NCBI GenBank assembly: GCA_023634235.1
Contig: JAMKCF010000002.1
Span: 15,805,091 to 15,869,090, forward strand
Reading direction: 5' to 3'
Origin: Pisaster brevispinus
Lineage: Eukaryota; Echinodermata; Asteroidea; Forcipulatida; Asteriidae
DNA: 64,000 bases
A model generated the notes under the pieces. That model was not told the DNA's origin, ran no database searches, and saw only the letters and a program-made list of their open reading frames with translations. The first letter of the stretch is position 1. Each line of letters begins with the position of its first letter. This document shows positions 58,202-64,000 of this stretch, piece by piece. The position numbers and the translations under genes were made by a program.

Positions 58202-59554
58202 TCAAATTGAATCCAACGTAAACCATTCAGGTGATACCACTTCCCCACCAGTCATCTCGTTCCACATGTCGATCATGCTTTCGTCTTTTACAAACTGCCG
58301 CATTCGAAATCCTTCGTGTCGTGGGTTGTCCTTTCTGTAATGGACGAGTCTGAGATCAGCCTCGGGGTCAAGGGTCAAAGTGTCACTTCCGATTTTCACT
58401 CCATGAATTTTGAAATAATGCACGTTAATTGGGCGAATGATGCATTTGTCGCGCCCACGGTTCTCCTGTGTAGCACTTGGAGTTCTCCACGGGTTCCTTT
58501 CGAACACAGTTTTAGCTTCGACCACTTTTTTCTTGGCGTAAGGTGGCCTGCCAAAGAACCAGTTCCGAATCCGAACGGTTCCCAAAGAACTCAAGTGCGG
58601 ATCTTGTAGATAGTCAGAGATCTTAGTTCTTACTGGATCCATAGGTTGGACAAATTCATCGACGTCTACTTTCAACATCCAGTGCGTATTGTAACGGTGT
58701 CGCCATAGGCAGTCATTTTCATGAGCAATTTGAACTTCTAAGTAAGTCTTATTTTGACTTGGTGTGTGGGCCCATGGGATGACAGTCAAGAAACCCGACT
58801 CGATATAGCCTTTAAGATCGTCAGTCATCGTTGCGTTGGGATCGTTGTCGTATATATAGATATGTTCAACACCAAGTTTTTTGTAGTAATACATCCAGTC
58901 TGGTATGAACTTTGTCATGTTTTTGACCATAGTGCAGAGACTCAAAAACCGCTGTTCTGTCTCAGTCAGGCAAACTGGTACACCCATGTAAGCGTACTGC
59001 GGATTGGACACCAGACGAAAATTTACTCTGAACCGGCGAACTGCCCGCTGTTTGACTTGATTCATAAAGTGTTGTGGCACAGGGCATGTGATGATGATGA
59101 GGTACTGCGGGTAACCACCAAAGCTTAGGAAATCCCTCACGATGGGGTCAGTGATACTCATCTCACCATTGGGAAACTCACAGATGTACTTCTCCGCCTC
59201 CCAGTCGTCGTCATAGCTCCTGACTCCCACAAAAACGACCTCATCTCTTGTGGACTCCACAAAGGCAGAGTGGAGAGTAGGGAGCCTCGAGCAGTTAAGT
59301 TTCTCGCGGAGGTAGCAACCCCCTGCGGAGGTTTGAAGATTTTTCGTCCCCGAGCTGTCACACAATGACGTCGAAAAACCAGTGAATAACTTGAATTTTT
59401 TCCAACAACCCATGCTCCACTGTATCCAAGGATGGATTCCTTTTGAGGTGGCGTCTTGTGTTGCAGGGACCCATAGAAGTAGACTGAAGAGCAACCACAC
59501 TGCTAGTAAAACTAACAGCGCCCTCTTGCATTGGGAGCGTTTGGAGCGTAACAT
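58202..59554 (-). CDS. GT92-family (DUF23) glycosyltransferase, type II membrane protein (450 aa)
   Basis: One uninterrupted coding exon. Residues about 11-31 are a membrane anchor after a basic start (MLRSKRSQCKR), so it is a type II Golgi-type protein. The GT92 domain spans about 105-440, with CTMVKNMTKFIPDW, HIYIYDNDPN (about 231-240) and the metal-binding DxD in VDVDEFVQP (DVD 297-299). This family adds galactose to glycan cores in nematodes (GALT-1); the acceptor here is unknown. A 5' UTR part begins at 59691 after TTTCTGTTTCAG. A plausible upstream non-coding exon ends at about 61153 on the minus strand (GGAAG|GTAAG), placing the promoter near 61.3 kb. Adjacent to the PAN+FAMeT gene on the same strand, but about 1.2 kb apart. 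Confidence 0.9.
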   Translation of the reverse strand: MLRSKRSQCKRALLVLLAVWLLFSLLLWVPATQDATSKGIHPWIQWSMGCWKKFKLFTGFSTSLCDSSGTKNLQTSAGGCYLREKLNCSRLPTLHSAFVESTRDEVVFVGVRSYDDDWEAEKYICEFPNGEMSITDPIVRDFLSFGGYPQYLIIITCPVPQHFMNQVKQRAVRRFRVNFRLVSNPQYAYMGVPVCLTETEQRFLSLCTMVKNMTKFIPDWMYYYKKLGVEHIYIYDNDPNATMTDDLKGYIESGFLTVIPWAHTPSQNKTYLEVQIAHENDCLWRHRYNTHWMLKVDVDEFVQPMDPVRTKISDYLQDPHLSSLGTVRIRNWFFGRPPYAKKKVVEAKTVFERNPWRTPSATQENRGRDKCIIRPINVHYFKIHGVKIGSDTLTLDPEADLRLVHYRKDNPRHEGFRMRQFVKDESMIDMWNEMTGGEVVSPEWFTLDSI

Positions 59555-59954
59555 GATTGGCCGGGGCCGAGTGTGTTGGTTTGCCGAATGATGACAGTCT
59601 ACTCACACGTTACAGTTCTTCCATTTCATCCATACGTCACCAGATGAACTCAATGGTCTCGAACTCAGTGCGAAAGTCATGAGACACAGATCTGAAACAG
59701 AAAAAAATAACGGATGGTCAATGGCTTATTTCAAACCTCGACTTGGGCCCCGTCTCCGTCTTGGGCTCACTGATGTTGTAACATTTTTTACTCGAACAAT
59801 GTTCGAACTAAGCTTAGTGTTTAATCTCCACTTTCTATGGATTCCCCATTCAAGAATATTTGAAGCAAAGTCAAACTTTACTTTATAATAAAACCATTAT
59901 AACGAGTTATCAGTCGGGAGCCGCGATTATGTAGGCTCTACGTAACGGATGAGG

Positions 59955-60126
59955 CACTCAGCACAGCGCTTATCGCACGTCGGTGAACGTTAAAACCGAA
60001 ACATTTTTCTTTTCCCCCAGTGCAATTACCATGTACATGATTTGAACTGTCCTGTCGTCACTGTGTACGCTTGACTGATAATGGACATCTACATTCTAGA
60101 ATAAGAGACTGATCGTGGGTTCAAGT
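59955..60126 (+). repeat. direct repeat A of a duplicated segment
   Basis: GCGCTTATCGCACGTCGGTG, GTTAAAACC, TCGTCACTGTGTACGCTTGA and GATCGTGGGTTC occur in the same order at 60404-60575 (GTGCTTATCGCACATCCGTG and so on). Confidence 0.6.
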
Positions 60127-60159
60127 TGCCTGAAGTATGTTTTTAATTTCCCGGCGTAC

Positions 60160-60390
60160 ACTCTAAAAACTTCCGGGTCACAAAATGACCCCGATCCGTG
60201 TCCCGTAGGGCCTGACCCGGAATATGTGTCAAAATGACCCACGAGTAGGTCAAGGTGACGCAGATTGTGAACTATAACCCCACTTTTAAACCTCTTTCCG
60301 GGTCAACCTGACCCGGAAATGGGTCAGGCCCCCTTTAACCCAGACTCCGGATGAACTATGACCCGGAAGTTGTCACTACTCGGGAAAACT
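60160..60390. repeat. GACCCGGA/TCCGGGTCA inverted-repeat cluster
   Basis: CTTCCGGGTCA, CTGACCCGGAA, TTCCGGGTCAACCTGACCCGG and ATGACCCGGAAGT alternate in both orientations, which would fold into several stems. Lies between the two direct-repeat copies. Confidence 0.6.
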
Positions 60391-60403
60391 CCGAGTAGGC
60401 CGA

Positions 60404-60575
60404 TGCGGTGCTTATCGCACATCCGTGTACGGTAAAACCAACATTCTGCTCTAGCAAATTGTGCACATCTGGTTTGATTCTCACAAATCGCCTCTCGTCA
60501 GTGTGCTCGCTTAATGGTACGGTGGAACTGCTCTTGAATTCGGGGGCCCGATCGATCGTGGGTTCGAAAATCCAC
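60404..60575 (+). repeat. direct repeat B of a duplicated segment
   Basis: Second copy of 59955-60126. Both end at GATCGTGGGTTCGAA or GATCGTGGGTTCAAG, a tRNA B-box-like word, which hints at a SINE origin. Confidence 0.6.
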
Positions 60576-62788
60576 CCCAGTAGTAGGATTTGTTGTGTGT
60601 GTGCTTTTCACACACCGGTGTTTGGTTAAACCAAAATATTTGATTTTGTTTGATTTCTTGTTTTAGTTGAAAGGAACATCATCCTGGAAGGGTGCAACAA
60701 TGTTATCATACATTCATCTTTGAAAGGGCAAGGCAATTTTCATTTTGCAAATAGCCATTGAAAAATAAATCTTAAAATATATGGGAAACTTTTGAAGGGG
60801 CACCAAGACCAGGGCAACAGTTGCCTCCGTGGCCTCCGTGTCCCAGGCCCGCCATATTTTGCTTTTATGAAAACCAACATTTCCATACCGGAATCAATTT
60901 AATGTAAGCCTTCATTAAGATCACATTGGTCCAAATACCGTGGGTTCCTCCAAATGAACCGGTGCCTATTTGTTTTATTGGGGTGTAACAACAAATCCAT
61001 ACCAGAGTATAGGTCAAATTGACATAGACTTGTTTGATGCTTTACGTTTAAAGATCGTTAAGTGTCGGCCTACACATGTACTTATTGCTTAATCAAGCCA
61101 AAGTAACGCATGAAGTCCAATCTGAACTTATATTTCTAGTAAACTTTCTTACCTTCCATAAACGACTGTAAATTCACGTTGGCATCCTCCATAACACAGT
61201 TTAGCTGTATAAAGCTTCGTAGTGTTGAGTTTGCATACTTTGAATTTTCGCGTGTCAACACAACACAGTCCAACGGTCGCTCTAATGGGTTTAATGAATA
61301 CAAGATCACACACAGGTTGTAGACGATAAGCACTGTCTCCATTCTTCACGATTAAACTTATTACTGTTGATGAAATTACAACTGGATCCTTGAAGAGCTT
61401 AATACAAGGTCACAAAGACCAGCCATCGTTTCATTTTAATAAAGGTAACCCCTCCCCCGCCGCCCATGGGGCTTCGCTAAGACCATTACAAACGGGTACC
61501 ACACAGGATTGCTGACAAAACAGTCGCAGAAAATGGCCAAGCAATCATAATTTTACATGAAATGGCAAACCTGTAAAAATGTGGGCTGAATCCGTTGTGT
61601 GAGTCAGGAGAAAATAATGAATAAAAAAAACATGCCCAATTTTCAGCATGTAAACACATTGTCTTTAGGTTTAGTTGTAGCAACCGAAATTAGCTATTTA
61701 CGGTGTTTATTTTTTATAGCTTTTCAGAAACTGGTTTCTTGAATGCGACTTCATTTCAGAGGGAAATATTTCACAGAAAAATTGGTTCGATTATGAACTT
61801 CTTTTACACATAACTTCGAAGTGAAATGTTTCTCCAAATGGTTGATACTATCGAAAGCTGCTTTAGGCTTCTAACCAATAAGTTTGTATTGCCATTTATT
61901 TTAAGAGTGATTACCCAACGTACGACGTCCTTCCCTTTGTGTTTGTGTGAAAACGTCTAGACGCGTGGCTCGGTCATTACCTTTTGCACCTTAGCAACCA
62001 GAGGACACCATTCATCTCACGAGGTCTCCGAGACGAGTCTATCTTACAAGAAGACTTTATTTCTTAAACCTTGGTTAACTCTCATCAGTTCAAATGTGAA
62101 AAGGCTTGTGCGAGGCATTGTTTGCTTTCAATGTATTGCTGTATAACTAAGGATGAGTGCGTCACACATTTAATCCCTTCTCAAGCATCGTTTGGTTGTT
62201 GTCTACGTGATGCTGATACAGACAAAATTAACAAAGACAGTTTCAGTTGAACATAGCGTCTAATACTTATTCAGCCGGGAACATCAGTAGGCCCTTTATT
62301 AATCTATGCAGGGATACAGAAGTGGGTAAAATTATTCCCAACCGATAGGGGCCTACTATCGTGAGGACCATTTTAATGCCCAAGCTTGTAACACAACAAC
62401 ATTTCAGTCAACCGTCCGTGAAGGCCGTACCTCGTGTAACTCTCGACGCATAGGCGTATAGTCCATGAGGCCGGGGCAACCCTCCCAAATTCGGGCAAAT
62501 AGTGAGGAAAATTCAGGCTCAGCAAAAAGCAAAGGAACAAATCCTTTTTACCCAGTATTGTGTATTGGTACGTACAAGTTTTAGTCTGTGTTCTGTATCG
62601 GGAAAATTACCCCCACCCCACCCCCAATTAGCAGACTTAGCAAATACTAAACTATTAATTCAGGTGTGTATATTTAGCAATCAATTTAGGACAATTTTTT
62701 TTGTGTGGTGACCGTTAGGTTGCGTGTGTCCACCCCTACCTCCATGGTCCACCCGAGAATCGTCAATGGCGCCACCGCGCGGCGGTGA

Positions 62789-62835
62789 GACTGTTCATGC
62801 ATGTCTCGTCTCCGTGTGGCTGGTGGTCATTGCTG
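62789..62835 (+). repeat. 47-bp direct repeat, copy A
   Basis: GACTGTTCATGCATGTCTCG then TCTCCGTGTGGCTGGTGGTCATTGC; copy B is at 63241-63287 with three substitutions. Confidence 0.7.
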
Positions 62836-63240
62836 AGGCCTTCCACAGGTAAAATGTAATCCTTATTATCTCTCAGTTGGAATTCATAGAAGATTTAATG
62901 AGTATTATGAAACATGTTGGGTTTTTTTATACACTTTGATTAACCCACAATATAATTAGAGGGAAAGTTAGATTTTTGTCTATAATAACGCTAGTTTAAG
63001 AGTGTAATAACCTTGGATTATCATGTGCAGTAGTGTAATTTTGTTCCCAAAATACATTGCCTAATTCCTAGTTTAGTCTGATAGTTTCAATAAGGGTTAT
63101 TCAGTGAATACTCTTGCAAAGATACAGCCGTATACACATGTAGTTTGCATCAGGGTTTACCCAAAAGGTTTTTTATCCATAGTAGGACTCTGCCCAGCAT
63201 TTCTCATGATAAATGAAACTAATGGTCAAGTTATTGTCAA

Positions 63241-63287
63241 GTGACTGTTCATGCATGTCTCGTCTCCGTGCGGCTAGTGGTAATTGC
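63241..63287 (+). repeat. 47-bp direct repeat, copy B
   Basis: Second copy of 62789-62835, about 450 bp downstream in the same orientation. Confidence 0.7.
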
Positions 63288-63760
63288 CGATCCCTTCCCA
63301 GTTCACTGAACAATAATTTTAAAAAGTCAATAAAGAACCAGCAGAACTTTGTCAGCTTTTTTTTTCACAGATTCTTGGGCCTTAAAAACTTCCACAGTAT
63401 TGCAGGTATCTTTTAAAAAGTCCATACCACTCATGGATGGAATTTCTGGCAATTGATCAGAACTAAAACCATTGAATAACTTTGTCAAAATTTGAGTAGT
63501 TTATCTGAACGAAAGTAAACAAAGTTTCAAGATGGCGGCCGCCACGTTGCGTACGTGACCAGAGATCATGAACAACAACACAAAGTAAAATCGTTCTATA
63601 TAGCTGCGGAATGTACGGACACACCAAGCTACAATGATGTCATAAAACATTTATTTAATGTAAAATATTATGCTGTGTAATGTTTACCCGAAAGCCTTCT
63701 TGTTATTTCATCTGAATTGTACCCGTTGATTAGATATATCAATAAAAGTATATGTCGACA

Positions 63761-63810
63761 AATTTAAATGTCCAAAACTCACCTCGGGGCGAGTTTTGGA
63801 GATTTAAATT
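63761..63810. repeat. 50-nt hairpin (9+9 bp arms, 2x2 internal loop)
   Basis: AATTTAAAT-GT-CCAAAACTC pairs with GAGTTTTGG-AG-ATTTAAATT around ACCTCGGGGC. Both arm segments are perfect. Confidence 0.7.
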
Positions 63811-63819
63811 TCCGTGTCG

Positions 63820-64000
63820 TCCGTTTGTGAATGCTGCGGCCAGAGATGCTATTATTGGTACCCGCTGTCATCTCGCTAAACGTGGATGGAATTGACATTC
63901 TTGATGGCAATATCACGACAGTTTTTTGCTGTTTTATCAATAATTAGACACTGTATTCAGATGAATCTGTCACAGGTTTTTTTGTAGTGTATTTTTCCCG
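63820..64000 (+). repeat. dispersed repeat, copy B (copy A at 40556)
   Basis: Runs to the window edge; shares GTTTGTGAATGCTGCGGCCAG and later blocks in order with 40556-40735. Confidence 0.75.

Larger units (their letters stand above)
59555..64000. other. GT92 upstream region and right-end repeat field
   Basis: Apart from a likely GT92 5' UTR exon (up to 59691) and a possible further upstream exon near 61.15-61.35 kb, no gene is supported. Contains a duplicated segment (59955-60126 and 60404-60575) around a GACCCGGA-rich block, a repeated 47-bp block (62789 and 63241), a hairpin (63761-63810) and repeat copy B (63820-64000). Confidence 0.5.

Overview
The window is animal (metazoan) nuclear DNA. 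Its genes are split by many GT-AG introns, intergenic DNA is AT-rich, and introns carry SINEs, MITEs, a LINE fragment and tandem repeats. Protein similarity recalled from memory points to an invertebrate deuterostome, most likely an echinoderm such as a sea star. The sequence alone does not prove the species.

Layout, left to right. (1) Two short exons at 620-849 (+) look like the 3' end of an upstream gene whose protein ends in a CaaX prenylation box (CVVM). (2) 3487-15340 (+) is an 18-exon DIS3L2 gene (cytoplasmic 3'-5' exonuclease for uridylated RNA). (3) 15341-20979 is repeat-rich and has no gene I can support. (4) 20980-25695 (+) is a six-exon GH31 glycosidase gene. It aligns best, by my recollection, with bacterial sulfoquinovosidase YihQ rather than with animal alpha-glucosidases. 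It adds a signal peptide and a C-terminal membrane anchor. (5) 29137-40377 (+) is an 11-exon MTHFR gene with a 5' UTR exon near 27.6 kb. (6) 44866-48893 (-) is a seven-exon SCO1 gene (mitochondrial copper chaperone). (7) 49352-54375 (+) is a five-exon SRPRB gene (SRP receptor beta GTPase), head-to-head with SCO1 across about 460 bp. (8) 54970-56994 (-) is a small four-exon gene for a secreted protein with a cysteine-rich PAN-like part and a FAMeT (Methyltransf_FA) domain. (9) 58202-59554 (-) is a GT92-family glycosyltransferase with a single coding exon. (10) 59.6-64 kb has duplicated segments and hairpins but no convincing coding gene.

Most of the genes are housekeeping genes with no shared pathway: RNA decay, folate metabolism, cytochrome oxidase copper loading and ER targeting. 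I see no operon-like cluster. The less ordinary items are the sulfoquinovosidase-like gene and the PAN+FAMeT gene. The introns hold several repeat families present in more than one copy here: a 115-bp satellite, a CRE-containing MITE, two other MITE families, two tRNA-derived SINE groups, a 780-bp snapback element and a piggyBac-like element flanked by TTAA. Exon boundaries were set by hand from splice consensus and reading phase; every exon chain below keeps frame from start to stop, except the choice of donor for exon 1 of the PAN+FAMeT gene.
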